The notes below the pieces were generated by a model, which was given only the letters and a program-made list of their open reading frames with translations, made no database searches and was not told the DNA's origin. Source: Kocuria varians (GTDB lineage Bacteria; Actinomycetota; Actinomycetes; Actinomycetales; Micrococcaceae). Taken from it: a stretch of 64,000 nucleotides of DNA. Location: positions 186,001 through 250,000 of the forward strand of contig NZ_BJNW01000001.1 in NCBI RefSeq assembly GCF_006539885.1. The letters run 5' to 3'. The position numbers and the translations under genes are program-made. Below are positions 37,499-46,302 of this stretch, piece by piece; position 1 is the first letter of the stretch; the number at the start of each line of letters is the position of its first letter.

Positions 37499-38509
37499 AT
37501 GACCAGCCAGGTGATGCCCCGGGCGACCCCGGGGATGCGCACGCCGCCCGGGGGCTCCCCCGTGCGGCTGCGCTGGACGCCACCCTTTCCCGTGCACCTG
37601 GGGCAGACCCTGCGCGTGCTCGCGCGGGGCGCGGAGGATCCCACCGTCCGCGTGCTCTCCCCGGACCGTGTGTGGATCGCCACCCGGTGGGAGGGACTGC
37701 CCGTGAGCGCGTGCTTCTCCCGAGAGGCCGTGGCGGAGGGCGTGAACCCGCTGGAGCGCGACGTCATGGTGGAGGCCTGGGGCCCCGGCGCACCGGGCTG
37801 GCTGCCCACCGCACCCCGGTGGGTCGGCGCCGCGGACGACTGGAAACCTTTCGAGACCTCGGACGGCTACCACCTGCTCCCCGCTTCTCTCACCCGGGCA
37901 CGGCACCAGCACCCCGGGCTCCGGCTTCCCGCCACGGGCACGGTGCTGGACCGCGCCGTCGTCTCCGTCCTGGAGCAGCGGGTCACGGCCCTCGAGGCGG
38001 TGCGCGCCCACCGGGCACTGCTGCGCTGGGCCGGCGAGGATGCCCCGGGCCCCGCGCCCAGTGGCATGCGCGTCCCACCCACCGCCGAGCAGTGGCGGCG
38101 CGTCCCCTCCTGGCAGTGGCACCGCGCCGGGGTGGACCCGGCCCGCTCCGCCACCGTGATGCGCGTGGTGCACCGGGCCTCCGCGCTGCAGCGCCTCGCC
38201 CGCCAGGAGGACCCCGCACAGGTCCGGCGGGCCCTGCAGTCCATCGGCGGGATCGGGCCCTGGACGGCCGCGGAGATCACGCAGTGCACCCACGCGGACC
38301 CGGACGGCGTCAGCGTGTACGACTACCACCTGGCGGACTACGTGTGCTGGTTCTTCGACGGCGCCCCCGGCTCGGACGCCCGCATGCTCGAGCTGCTGGA
38401 GCCGTGGCGTGGCCACCGCCAGCGCGTCGTGCGGCTCATCAAGGCCAGCGGGCACCGCAAGCCCGCGTTCGGACCACGGCTGAGCCCGGCGGACCACAGG
38501 CACCACTGA
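37499..38509 (+). CDS. AlkA-like DNA-3-methyladenine glycosylase (HhH-GPD)
   Basis: 336 residues from the ATG at 37499. The C-terminal half carries the helix-hairpin-helix IGGIGPWTAAEITQ and the catalytic Asp in VSVYDYHLADYVCWF. The N-terminal half resembles the AlkA beta domain. It should remove alkylated bases. It lacks the four-cysteine cluster of MutY/Nth enzymes, which excludes them. A Trp-rich DNA-contact segment (VPSWQWHRAGVDPARS) sits upstream of the HhH. It is a single-gene unit. Confidence 0.88.
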   Translation: MTSQVMPRATPGMRTPPGGSPVRLRWTPPFPVHLGQTLRVLARGAEDPTVRVLSPDRVWIATRWEGLPVSACFSREAVAEGVNPLERDVMVEAWGPGAPGWLPTAPRWVGAADDWKPFETSDGYHLLPASLTRARHQHPGLRLPATGTVLDRAVVSVLEQRVTALEAVRAHRALLRWAGEDAPGPAPSGMRVPPTAEQWRRVPSWQWHRAGVDPARSATVMRVVHRASALQRLARQEDPAQVRRALQSIGGIGPWTAAEITQCTHADPDGVSVYDYHLADYVCWFFDGAPGSDARMLELLEPWRGHRQRVVRLIKASGHRKPAFGPRLSPADHRHH

Positions 38510-38606
38510 CCGACCAGCACGGCCATCTGTGTCGAGGGGCGAGCCCGCGCTCAGGTGTGCCTCCCCTGGCTGGCAGCGCCCCCGGATATGCCGCAGACTA
38601 CGGTGC

Positions 38607-39320
38607 ATGTCCCAGCACACGATTCCCGAACCCCACGCCGACACCTCCGGCGACAAACTCAACAAGCTGCGCGCCAGCGTGCTCGGCGCGAACGACGGCA
38701 TCGTGTCCGTGGCCGCCACCGTGGTGGGCGTGGCCGGTGCCACCGCCTCCACCGGGCCCATCCTCGTGGCCGGTACCGCCGCCGTGATCGGTGGCGCCCT
38801 CTCCATGGCCCTCGGCGAGTACGTCTCCGTCTCGAGCCAGAAGGACTCGGAGGAGGCGCTGATCGAGAAGGAGAAGTGGGAGCTGCGGGAGATGCCCGAG
38901 GCCGAGCTGCAGGAGCTCGAGGACCTCTACCGTGAACGCGGGCTCAGCCAGGCCACCGCGCACCAGGTGGCCCTCGAGCTCACCGCGAAGGACCCCCTCA
39001 AGGCGCATCTGGATGCCGAGCTCGGCATCAACGCGGAGGACATCGCGAACCCCTGGGCCGCCGCGATCTCCTCGGCTCTCGCGTTCTTCGTGGGATCCCT
39101 GCTGCCGGTCCTCGCGATCCTGCTGCCGCCGCCGGAGTGGCGGATTCCCGTGACGTTCGCGGCCGTGCTCATCGCGCTGGCCCTGACCGGCACGCTCGGC
39201 GCCCGGCTCGGTGGCACGCCCCATGTGGGGCGGGCTGCGCTGCGCGTGGTCGTGGGTGGCGCGATCGCCCTGGCGGTCACGTTCGCGATCGGCTCGCTGC
39301 TGGGGGTCTCCGCGGCCTGA
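38607..39320 (+). CDS. VIT1/CCC1-family iron/manganese transporter
   Basis: 237 residues from the ATG at 38607; a CAGACT hexamer lies 7 bases before it, so it may be leaderless. The family signature LRASVLGANDGIVSVAATVVGVAGA is at 22-46. Next come GGALSMALGEYVSVSSQKD and a cytoplasmic Glu-rich metal-binding helix region (EALIEKEKWELREMPEAELQE). Three more helices follow (about 145-165, 173-190, 210-232). Bacterial members move Fe2+ or Mn2+ out of the cytosol. Confidence 0.92.
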   Translation: MSQHTIPEPHADTSGDKLNKLRASVLGANDGIVSVAATVVGVAGATASTGPILVAGTAAVIGGALSMALGEYVSVSSQKDSEEALIEKEKWELREMPEAELQELEDLYRERGLSQATAHQVALELTAKDPLKAHLDAELGINAEDIANPWAAAISSALAFFVGSLLPVLAILLPPPEWRIPVTFAAVLIALALTGTLGARLGGTPHVGRAALRVVVGGAIALAVTFAIGSLLGVSAA

Positions 39321-39434
39321 GCCGCCCGGGTATCGGGCGCGTGCCTGGCGGTGGCACGGAGCACCGGTGCAGGGGGCAGACCGTTCCACGAAGAACTCCC
39401 GCGGACGGCAGCGGCACCGCAGACCCCACCGGCA

Positions 39435-39488
39435 CACGACAGCACGAGGGCGGTTCCCCCTCAGGGGAACCGCCCTCGTGCTGTCGTG
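39435..39488. terminator. Bidirectional terminator, 25-bp perfect stem
   Basis: A 25-base arm starting CACGACAGCACGAGG and its exact complement flank a CTCA loop, between convergent VIT and trxA genes. The longest hairpin in the window. Confidence 0.9.
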
Positions 39489-39535
39489 CCGGGTCCCAGG
39501 ACCGCAGTGGCGCTGCCGCCCGGCCCGGGACCGGA

Positions 39536-39934
39536 TCAGTTCTGGGGTGCCTGCTCGCCGTCGGCGCCGCCCTCGGCGGCCTGCTTGGCGACCTCGGCAC
39601 GGACCTCGTCCATGTCCAGGTTCTTCACGGCTCCGATGACCTCCTCCAGCGCGGACGCGGGAAGCGCACCGGGCTGCGAGAAGACAAGGATGCCCTCGCG
39701 GAACGCCATGAGGGTGGGGATCGAGGAGATCTGCGCGGCGGCGGCGAGACCCTGCTCGGCCTCGGTGTCCACCTTGCCGAACACGATGTCCGGGTTGGTC
39801 TCGGAGGCCGCCTCGTAGGTGGGCGCGAACTGCTTGCACGGTCCGCACCAGTCGGCCCACCAGTCCAGCAACACGATGTCGTTGTCGGAAATGGTCTGGC
39901 CCAGGGTGTCCTGGGTGATGTCAACAGTAGCCAT
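39536..39934 (-). CDS. trxA: Thioredoxin
   Basis: 132 residues from the ATG at 39934, fixed by TAGGGT ending 7 bases upstream. The redox site WADWCGPCKQFAP has the standard CGPC. ISSIPTLMAFREG contains the cis-proline. The last 25 residues or so are an added tail (VRAEVAKQAAEGGADGEQ) not found in E. coli TrxA. It reduces protein disulfides. Thioredoxin reductase is not in the window. Confidence 0.95.
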   Translation of the reverse strand: MATVDITQDTLGQTISDNDIVLLDWWADWCGPCKQFAPTYEAASETNPDIVFGKVDTEAEQGLAAAAQISSIPTLMAFREGILVFSQPGALPASALEEVIGAVKNLDMDEVRAEVAKQAAEGGADGEQAPQN

Positions 39935-39941
39935 GCGTCCC

Positions 39942-39947
39942 ACCCTA
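39942..39947 (-). promoter_or_regulatory. -10 element of trxA, leaderless type
   Basis: Minus strand TAGGGT (39947-39942), then 7 bases and ATG. Confidence 0.6.
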
Positions 39948-40111
39948 GGGGCCCGCCCGGGAACCGTTCCAGGCCGTTCACTGCTGGCTCAAGGACCCCG
40001 CACGCGGTCACCGACAGCATCTCGGCCCAGAGCATGGCGGCGAGGGACGCGCGCACGGAGCGTGCGGGGGAAGGGCCGCCCCGTGGGAGTCCCCACACGG
40101 GTGGACACGCA

Positions 40112-40152
40112 GAAAGGGCCTCCCCGGACCGTGTGGTCCTGGAAGGCCCCTT
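40112..40152 (-). terminator. Terminator of tRNA-Tyr
   Basis: Minus strand: GGGGCCTTCC, inner AGGACC...GGTCC, then GGGGAGGCCCTTTCT. The stem is followed by a T-rich end, 36 bases past the tRNA. Confidence 0.75.
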
Positions 40153-40187
40153 CGTGGTGCCCCGGTGCAATGAGCACCGGATGTCCG

Positions 40188-40269
40188 TGGCAGGTGAGGG
40201 ATTCGAACCCCCGTAGGCGTAGCCAGCTGATTTACAGTCAGCCCCCTTTGGCCGCTCGGGTAACCTGCC
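40188..40269 (-). tRNA. tRNA-Tyr (anticodon GTA)
   Basis: 82 bases with a long variable arm, as expected of a class II tRNA. Acceptor GGCAGGT/ACCTGCC, anticodon stem-loop CTGACTGTAAATCAG giving GTA, T-loop GGTTCGAATCC, discriminator A. CCA not encoded. Confidence 0.95.
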
Positions 40270-40507
40270 GGAACGTCCAACGCGCAGAGAACTTCTTCGC
40301 GACGAAGCACCTCAACAATACACAACGGGACCCGGCCGCCCAAAACCCGCAGGTCACGGCAGGGAACCGGGCGCCGCGGCGCCGTCGGTTTCGGGCTCCG
40401 GCCCCGGTCCTCGTCCGCGCGGGCGTGACGCCCGGCCGCACCGGCGCGTGCGGCGTCGACTACCCTCGTGTCGACACGGACTCACGCAAGCGCACAAGGA
40501 GAAGCAC

Positions 40508-40999
40508 ATGGCATCGGAATCGTCGTTCGACGTGGTCAGCAAGGTCGACAAGCAGGAGGTCTCCAACGCCCTGAACCAGGCCCAGAAGGAGGTGTCCCAA
40601 CGCTACGACTTCCGCGGCGTGGGCGCTGACATCGACTTCTCCGGGGAGAAGATCCTCATCAAGGCCAACTCGCAGGAGCGCGCCGAGGCCGTGCTGGACG
40701 TCTTCCAGTCGAAGCTCGTCAAGCGCGGCATCTCGCTGAAGTCGCTGGACTCCGGTGAGCCGTACGCCTCCGGCAAGGAGTACCGGATCGAGTCCTCCAT
40801 CAAGGAGGGCATCGCGCAGGACCAGGCGAAGAAGATCACCAAGCTGATCCGCGACGAGGGCCCCAAGGGCGTGAAGGCCACCATCCAGGGTGACGAGCTG
40901 CGCGTCTCCTCCAAGTCCCGCGACGACCTGCAGGAGATCATCTCCCTGCTCAAGGGCTCGGACCTGGAGGTCGACCTCCAGTTCGTCAACTACCGCTGA
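40508..40999 (+). CDS. YajQ-family nucleotide-binding protein
   Basis: 163 residues from an ATG after AAGGAGAAGC. It begins [18 protein letters not shown] and has the [20 protein letters not shown] segment of the family. Two ferredoxin-like domains bind nucleotides; in some bacteria YajQ proteins sense cyclic-di-GMP and act with LysR-type regulators. A single-gene unit. I see no c-di-GMP enzyme nearby, so the ligand is open. Confidence 0.94.
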   Translation: MASESSFDVVSKVDKQEVSNALNQAQKEVSQRYDFRGVGADIDFSGEKILIKANSQERAEAVLDVFQSKLVKRGISLKSLDSGEPYASGKEYRIESSIKEGIAQDQAKKITKLIRDEGPKGVKATIQGDELRVSSKSRDDLQEIISLLKGSDLEVDLQFVNYR

Positions 41000-41010
41000 G
41001 TCCGCGGGAG

Positions 41011-41051
41011 CCGGGGACGACGCCGCCCGCGCGCCGCGGCATCGTCCCCGG
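41011..41051. terminator. Terminator between yajQ and the HtpX-like gene
   Basis: CCGGGGACGA/TCGTCCCCGG with an inner GCCGC/GCGGC. One arm contains the recurrent GACGACGCCGC motif. It lies between convergent genes. Confidence 0.75.
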
Positions 41052-41066
41052 ACCTCGCCGCGCGCC

Positions 41067-41975
41067 TCAGCCGCGGCGGTAGAAGTCCCCCGTGCGCGCC
41101 ATGTTCTCCAGCCGGGCCACGCGGTCGTCGGTGCTGGGGTGCGTGCGGAACAGCCCGGAGACCGCGCCGCCGCGGAACGGGTTGGCGATCATCAGGTGCG
41201 AGGTGTTGACGAGCCTCTGGTCCTCGGGGTTCATGGGGCGCTGGTTCGCCCCGCCCTCGATCTTGCGCAGCGCGGACGCCAGCGCGAGCGGGTCGCCGGT
41301 GAGCGTGGAGCCGTCCTCGTCCGCGTCGTACTCGCGGGTGCGGGAGATGGCCAGCTGGATTACGGACGCGGCCACGGGCGCCAGGAACGCCATGAGCAGC
41401 CCCACGAGCAGGTTGCCCCCGCCGCCCCCGCGCTCGTCGTTGCCGCGGCCACCGAAGAACGCCGCGAACTGCAGCATCTGCGCGGCTGAGGTGATCAGCC
41501 CGGCCACGGCCGCCGCGACCGAAGACGTGAGGATGTCCCGGTTGTAGACGTGCATCAGCTCGTGGCCCAGGACGGCGCGCAGCTCCCGCTCGTCCAGCAG
41601 CTGCAGGATCCCCTCGGTGCAGCACACCGCGGCGTGCTCGGGGTTGCGCCCGGTGGCGAACGCGTTGGGGCTCATGGTGGGCGCGATGTAGAGCCGCGGC
41701 ATGGGCTGACCCGCCGCCTGCGAGAGCTCGTGCACGATCCGGTACATGGCCGGGGCCTGCTGCGGGGTCACCGCGACCGCCCGCATGGACGCCAGGGCGA
41801 GCTTGTCCGAGTTCCAGTAGCTGTAGGCGGTGCCCGCGAGTCCGACCACCCCGAAGAGCAGGATGAAGAACGAGCTGCGCGTGGCGTTGGCGATCACCCA
41901 CCCGATCCCCAGCAGCACGACCCACATCCCGCCGAGCAGCAGGGCGGTCTTGAGTCCGTTGTAGTGGCGGTGCAT
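41067..41975 (-). CDS. HtpX-like M48 membrane zinc metalloprotease
   Basis: 302 residues from the ATG at 41975 after GGAGGAGAAC. The zinc site is [15 protein letters not shown] (HExxH), and the third ligand is in REYDADEDG. Two N-terminal helices (about 10-28, 33-50) and two after the active site (about 138-160, 175-200) place it in the membrane with a cytoplasmic active site. HtpX degrades misfolded membrane proteins. The gene is 82 bases downstream of the sigma/anti-sigma fusion on the same strand, without a terminator between them. An open frame continues far upstream of the ATG, but it is only the shadow of the sigma gene. Confidence 0.93.
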   Translation of the reverse strand: MHRHYNGLKTALLLGGMWVVLLGIGWVIANATRSSFFILLFGVVGLAGTAYSYWNSDKLALASMRAVAVTPQQAPAMYRIVHELSQAAGQPMPRLYIAPTMSPNAFATGRNPEHAAVCCTEGILQLLDERELRAVLGHELMHVYNRDILTSSVAAAVAGLITSAAQMLQFAAFFGGRGNDERGGGGGNLLVGLLMAFLAPVAASVIQLAISRTREYDADEDGSTLTGDPLALASALRKIEGGANQRPMNPEDQRLVNTSHLMIANPFRGGAVSGLFRTHPSTDDRVARLENMARTGDFYRRG

Positions 41976-42057
41976 TGCGTGTTCTCCTCCGCGGCTCACG
42001 CCGGTGTATTTCTGGTCCTCGCGCCTCGGGTCGGCGCCTTCATGGCCCCGGGGTCGC

Positions 42058-43686
42058 TCACAGGCAGATCGTGACCCCGCCGATCCCGATCGACGCGCTG
42101 CAGGGGCTGGGGGTGACGTGTCCTCCGGGATCAACCGGGGTGGGAACGCTGGTGGGCTCCTGGGTGACGGTGGGCCGTGAGGTGGGAACGGGCGGCGTCG
42201 TCGGCTCCGGGGTGGGATCCACCGCCGGTGGCACGGGGTCGCCGGTCTGCACGGGATCCACCGCCGGGTCCGTGGCCGGGCCGGGGACCGGGGGAAGCAG
42301 CGGCACCCGGGTGTCCTGCTGACCTGTCCCCTCCTCCACCGGGCCGACGGTGATCGGCAGGGAGGGCACCGCGCTGGGCTGCGCCGGACGGACGTCCTGC
42401 TCCCGCTGCCCCTGCGGCAGGGCGGTGAAAGCGGGCCCGTCCGCGAGTGCCGCTCCACTGGCGGATGCGCGCGGACCCGCGAGGGCCGACGTCGCGCCCG
42501 CCGACCCGTGCGCCGGAGTCCCGGTGGGCTCCACGGCGGAGGACACCGAGGTGTCCTCCGAGGTGTTGGTCGCCACCACCACACCCGCGGCGGCGACCGC
42601 GGCCACGAGGACGGCCGCGGCGGCGATGGCGAACCCGGTGCCCGACGTCGTCGCGGCCACCGCACCGCCCGAGGCGGCGGTAGCGCCCGTGCCCGAGGCG
42701 CCGGAGCCTGCCACACCGGCGGCGGTCGCATCGGCCGAGGCTGCTCCGGCCGACGTCGCGCCCGCCGAGCCTGCGCCCACCGAACCCGCGCCGACGGACG
42801 ACTCCGCCGCGACCACCGCGGCCCCGCCGGTCCCCACGAGCGGGGTACCCGCGAGCGCGGTGGCCAGGTGCGTGCCCTCACCGCCCCACAGGGGAAGGCC
42901 CGCGAGCACGGGGAGCACCCAGCCGCGCAGACCGAGACCGAGGTCCTGCAGCTGCAGGTACTCGGCGGTGCAGCGGCGACACTCGTCCAGGTGGCCCTGG
43001 ACCACCTTGGTGCGCGACGGCGTGAGCGAGCCACGCGCGAACGCGCCCAGCTGGGAGGAGAACTCGCTGCAGTTCGCGAGCGCCTGCGCGGAGACGTGCT
43101 CCTGCATGTAGGCGGCACGCAACCCCTCGCGGGCCCGCTTGCCCAGTGCCGAGACCGCGTTGGGCTGGGCGCCGACGACGCTCGCGACCTGGCGCGGCCT
43201 GCGCCCCTCGACCTCGAGGTACCAGAGGATCTCCTGCCAGCGCTCGGGCAGGGAGGCGAAAGCGCGTGCCACCACGGCGGAGTCCACCTGGCGCACCACG
43301 GTGTCGTCGAAGAGCTCCACGCGGTCCAGGACGCCGTAGGGCTGGGGGTCCTCGGGACGGGTGCGGCTGAGCTCGTTGGCGCGGTCCGCGGCGAGCCGGG
43401 ACACGGCGGTGACCAGGTAGGCGCGCAGGAACTCGCGCGGACCCCTGCCCTCCTGGAGCAGACCGAGCACGCGTATGAAGGCCTCGGAGACGAGGTCCTG
43501 GGCGTCCGACTCGTTGCGGGAGTGCATGCGGGCAACGGCCAGTGCCGCGCCGCGGTGGCGCTCGTAGAGCTCCGCGAACGCGCTGGAGTCGCCCTGGCGG
43601 ACGGCGGTGAGCAGCGTCTCGTCACTGGCCGGGAGATCGTCGGGGCCCGTGGGACGTCCGCTGCGGGGGGCTGCGCTGTGTGTCAT
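42058..43686 (-). CDS. ECF sigma factor fused to an anti-sigma-like zinc finger, membrane segment and Pro-rich outer tail
   Basis: 542 residues from the ATG at 43686 after AGAGGGCG. Sigma region 2 is at about 27-85 ([31 protein letters not shown]). Region 4 is at about 140-195 ([28 protein letters not shown]). Then comes a ZAS-type zinc finger: C206 and, 26 residues on, H232-x3-C236-x2-C239 (GHLDECRRC). An Ala/Gly/Ser-rich stretch (about 275-365) leads to one membrane helix near 375-398 ([21 protein letters not shown]). The outer tail, about 145 residues, is Pro/Thr/Val-rich and ends with two cysteines. So one chain holds both sigma factor and membrane anchor. Related ECF classes with such C-terminal extensions are known in actinobacteria. 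The signal is unknown. Confidence 0.88.
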   Translation of the reverse strand: MTHSAAPRSGRPTGPDDLPASDETLLTAVRQGDSSAFAELYERHRGAALAVARMHSRNESDAQDLVSEAFIRVLGLLQEGRGPREFLRAYLVTAVSRLAADRANELSRTRPEDPQPYGVLDRVELFDDTVVRQVDSAVVARAFASLPERWQEILWYLEVEGRRPRQVASVVGAQPNAVSALGKRAREGLRAAYMQEHVSAQALANCSEFSSQLGAFARGSLTPSRTKVVQGHLDECRRCTAEYLQLQDLGLGLRGWVLPVLAGLPLWGGEGTHLATALAGTPLVGTGGAAVVAAESSVGAGSVGAGSAGATSAGAASADATAAGVAGSGASGTGATAASGGAVAATTSGTGFAIAAAAVLVAAVAAAGVVVATNTSEDTSVSSAVEPTGTPAHGSAGATSALAGPRASASGAALADGPAFTALPQGQREQDVRPAQPSAVPSLPITVGPVEEGTGQQDTRVPLLPPVPGPATDPAVDPVQTGDPVPPAVDPTPEPTTPPVPTSRPTVTQEPTSVPTPVDPGGHVTPSPCSASIGIGGVTICL

Positions 43687-43786
43687 GACGCCCTCTGGCA
43701 GGAGAAGTGGATCGTGGTGTCCCCATTGTGTCAGCCCCGGCCCGGAAGTGTCAGCGCGTCGCGGGACGCCCCCCCGGCACCCGCGG

Positions 43787-43840
43787 GGAGACGGTCGGGG
43801 GTGGGACCGGCGCCCCTCCGCCGGTCCCACCCCCGTCTCC
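43787..43840. other. Strong orphan hairpin in the sigma/furA divergent region
   Basis: GGGGGTGGGACCGGCG (43797-43812) pairs perfectly with 43819-43834; an outer GGAGACGG/CCGTCTCC extends it with a two-base bulge. It looks like a terminator, yet no gene ends here: the sigma gene starts at 43686 (-) and furA at 44184 (+). It could be a leader structure of the sigma mRNA or end an unseen small transcript. Confidence 0.6.
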
Positions 43841-44103
43841 TAGTACCGCTCTCTCCCCCCTTGCCGGGCAGCCCACCCGGCCGAGAGACGCTCTCGCCCA
43901 CCGTGTGCCACGCGATGTGTCCCCGTACGTGATGTGGCACCGGTTCGTCGGCCCCAGAGCGATCGGGCCGTCCGGGATCCCGTGCAGCCCGCGCGGGATC
44001 CACCATGTAGACAGGCGGGGAGGGAAATCGTGACGCGGAATCCGAAAACTTTTTTCCGGGCCCCCGTCACGGCCCAGCGACACGCGGCAGCACCCCGCGA
44101 AAA

Positions 44104-44128
44104 CCCCGGAACCACGCGACGTCCGGGG
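44104..44128. other. Short hairpin with flanking T/A runs upstream of furA
   Basis: CCCCGGA/TCCGGGG with a 11-base loop, followed by ATTTTGG on the plus strand and by TTTTCG on the minus strand. It resembles a small bidirectional terminator. A 45-codon GTG frame (44030-44167) crosses it and I do not consider that real. Bases 43841-44103 otherwise show nothing I can name. Confidence 0.45.
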
Positions 44129-44135
44129 ATTTTGG

Positions 44136-44176
44136 TCACACTAACTATTGTGAATGGCTCAGAATAAGACTAGGGT
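44136..44176 (+). promoter_or_regulatory. furA promoter with overlapping inverted-repeat operator
   Basis: -35 TTGTGA (44148-44153), 17 bases, -10 TAGGGT (44171-44176), 7 bases, ATG. The TCACA/TGTGA inverted repeat (44136-44153) covers the -35. This is the expected layout for autorepression by a Fur-family protein. Confidence 0.7.
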
Positions 44177-44183
44177 TGGACCC

Positions 44184-44651
44184 ATGGAGACCACTGCTGC
44201 GGCCGTCGCGCGCCCCTCACGGGATGCGTGGACCTCGCACCTGCGCTCGCACGGGCGCAGGGTCACCAAGCAGCGTCTCGCGGTGCTCGACGCCGTGGAC
44301 GCCGTCCCCCACGCAACCGCCGAGGACACGGTGCGGCAGGTCCGTTCGGTCCTGCCCAACATCTCGGTCCAGTCGGTCTACGTGGTCCTCGCGGACCTCA
44401 CGAGCATCGGCATGGTGTCGAAGCTCGAACCGCCCGGGTCCCCGGCGCGGTACGAGATCCGCACGGGGGACAACCACCACCACGTGTACTGCATCTCCTG
44501 CGGAAGCATCCAGGACGTGCCGTGCGCGGTGGGACACGCACCGTGTCTCACGCCCTCGGAGGACCACGGCTTCCAGCTGCTGTCCGCCGAGGTGGTGTTC
44601 CGGGGCATCTGCCCGCGCTGCCAGAACGGAGGCGCGGCGGCTGTCCCCTAG
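44184..44651 (+). CDS. furA: Fur-family regulator (FurA/CatR type)
   Basis: 155 residues from the ATG at 44184, chosen because the -10 lies 7 bases upstream; an in-frame start at 44154 falls inside the promoter. An N-terminal winged helix ([24 protein letters not shown], then [12 protein letters not shown]) is followed by the metal domain with HHH (98-100), C103-x2-C106 and C143-x2-C146 for the structural zinc. It lies 61 bases upstream of the catalase gene, matching FurA/CatR regulators of catalase that respond to peroxide. Iron sensing is the alternative. Confidence 0.92.
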   Translation: METTAAAVARPSRDAWTSHLRSHGRRVTKQRLAVLDAVDAVPHATAEDTVRQVRSVLPNISVQSVYVVLADLTSIGMVSKLEPPGSPARYEIRTGDNHHHVYCISCGSIQDVPCAVGHAPCLTPSEDHGFQLLSAEVVFRGICPRCQNGGAAAVP

Positions 44652-44712
44652 GCCCAGCAGCAGTACCCGTCCAACACTATCGTCGGCTCCCATCCATCAC
44701 CCAGGAGGAACC

Positions 44713-46236
44713 ATGTCTGACACCACTCCCCACGAGCACGGACTGCGCAAGACCGGCTCGTTCACCACGAACCAGGAGGGCCTGCCCCTCCCCACCAACG
44801 CGGACGCACACTCGCTGAGCGTCGGCGCGGACGGCCCGATCGTCCTGCACGACTCCTACGTGGTCGAGAAGCTCGCCGCGTTCGACCGCGAGCGCGTCCC
44901 CGAGCGCGTGGTGCACGCCAAGGGCGCCGGCGCCTTCGGTGAGCTCGAGATCACCGAGGACGTCTCGCAGTACACCAAGGCCGCCGTGTTCCAGCCGGGC
45001 ACCAAGACCCCCATGCTGGCCCGCTTCTCCACCGTGGCCGGCGAGCAGGGCTCCCCGGACACCTGGCGCGACCCCCGCGGGTTCGCCCTGAAGTTCTACA
45101 CGACCGAGGGCAACCTGGACATCGTGGGCAACAACACCCCGGTCTTCTTCGTGCGCGACGGCATCAAGTTCCCGGACTTCATCCACTCGCAGAAGCGTCT
45201 GCCGGGCTCCGGCATGCGTGACAACACCATGCAGTGGGACTTCTGGACGCAGTCGCCCGAGTCCGCCCACCAGGTCACCTACCTCATGGGCCCCCGCGGC
45301 ATCCCGAAGACCTACCGCCACATGAACGGCTACGGCTCGCACACCTACCAGTGGAGCAACGAGTCCGGCGAGCGCTTCTGGGTCAAGTACCACTTCATCT
45401 CCGACCAGGGCGTCGAGGGCCTGACCGGCCCCGAGGCCGAGGAGATCGCCGGCAAGGACGCCGATGCGCACCGCCGCGACCTCTTCGACTCGATCGAGAA
45501 GGGCGACTTCCCCTCCTGGACCGTCTACGTGCAGGTCATGCCGTACGAGGACGCCAAGACGTACCGGTTCAACCCGTTCGACGTCACCAAGATCATCTCC
45601 CAGAAGGACTACCCCCGCATCAAGGTGGGCAAGTTCACGCTGAACCAGAACCCGCTGAACTACTTCGCCCAGATCGAGCAGGCGGCGTTCTCCCCGAGCA
45701 ACACCGTGCCGGGTGTGGAGATCTCCCCGGACAAGATGCTCATGACCCGCGTGTTCTCCTACCCGGACACGCACCGTCACCGCATCGGGGCGAACTTCGC
45801 GGATCTCCCCGTGAACTTCCCCTACCGTTCCGAGCAGAACTCGTACTCGCAGGACGGCCCCATGCGGTACTCGTTCAAGCACCCGAACCAGCCGGTCTAC
45901 GCGCCCAACACCCAGGGCGGCCCCGTCGCCGGTGCCGGTGCGGCCAAGGCCGACGAGCTGCGCTGGGAGTCGGACGGGGACCTGCTGCGCACCGCCGCGA
46001 CCCTGCACTCCGAGGACGACGACTTCGGCCAGGCCGGCACCCTCTACCGCGAGGTCTTCAACGACGAGGAGAAGGCTGAGACGGTCGAGAACATCGCCGG
46101 GCACGTGGGCGACGTGACGGATCCGACGATCAAGGAGGCCGCCTTCCAGTACTGGGAGAAGGTCGACGCCGATCTCGGTCGCCGCGTCCGCGAGGCCGAG
46201 GCCCGCAACGCCGGTTCGGACGCCTACGGCATCTGA
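44713..46236 (+). CDS. katA: Monofunctional heme catalase
   Basis: 507 residues from an ATG after AGGAGGAACC, a small-subunit clade enzyme. The catalytic His is H68 ([12 protein letters not shown]), the Asn N141 (VGNNTPVFF), and the heme-ligand Tyr Y350 ([14 protein letters not shown]). It dismutates hydrogen peroxide. Codon use is the strict C/G-ending kind expected of a highly expressed gene. A longer open frame runs upstream through furA, but the ribosome binding site and the family start fix the ATG here. Confidence 0.98.
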   Translation: MSDTTPHEHGLRKTGSFTTNQEGLPLPTNADAHSLSVGADGPIVLHDSYVVEKLAAFDRERVPERVVHAKGAGAFGELEITEDVSQYTKAAVFQPGTKTPMLARFSTVAGEQGSPDTWRDPRGFALKFYTTEGNLDIVGNNTPVFFVRDGIKFPDFIHSQKRLPGSGMRDNTMQWDFWTQSPESAHQVTYLMGPRGIPKTYRHMNGYGSHTYQWSNESGERFWVKYHFISDQGVEGLTGPEAEEIAGKDADAHRRDLFDSIEKGDFPSWTVYVQVMPYEDAKTYRFNPFDVTKIISQKDYPRIKVGKFTLNQNPLNYFAQIEQAAFSPSNTVPGVEISPDKMLMTRVFSYPDTHRHRIGANFADLPVNFPYRSEQNSYSQDGPMRYSFKHPNQPVYAPNTQGGPVAGAGAAKADELRWESDGDLLRTAATLHSEDDDFGQAGTLYREVFNDEEKAETVENIAGHVGDVTDPTIKEAAFQYWEKVDADLGRRVREAEARNAGSDAYGI

Positions 46237-46252
46237 GCCACGGTGAGCCGAG

Positions 46253-46290
46253 AAGGCCCCCGCACCCCCGTCGAGGGGTGCGGGGGCCTT
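46253..46290. terminator. Terminator after katA
   Basis: AAGGCCCCCGCACCCC/GGGGTGCGGGGGCCTT, a 16-bp perfect stem with a CGTCGA loop, followed by CTTCG. The convergent gene ends at 46303, so it may serve both. Confidence 0.9.
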
Positions 46291-46302
46291 CTTCGTGGGC
46301 CC

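Noticed and set aside
41067-43625. An 852-codon frame joining the HtpX-like protease to upstream sequence
   Set aside because: The upstream part is another frame of the sigma-fusion gene, with an Arg/Ser/Pro-rich shadow composition. The protease has its own ATG and ribosome binding site at 41975.
44030-44167. 45-codon GTG frame with a purine-rich site upstream of furA
   Set aside because: It runs through the hairpin, operator and promoter of furA and its composition is that of random GC-rich DNA.
44176-46236. Catalase with a 180-residue N-terminal extension
   Set aside because: The extension is the shadow of furA; AGGAGGAACC and the family start place the ATG at 44713.
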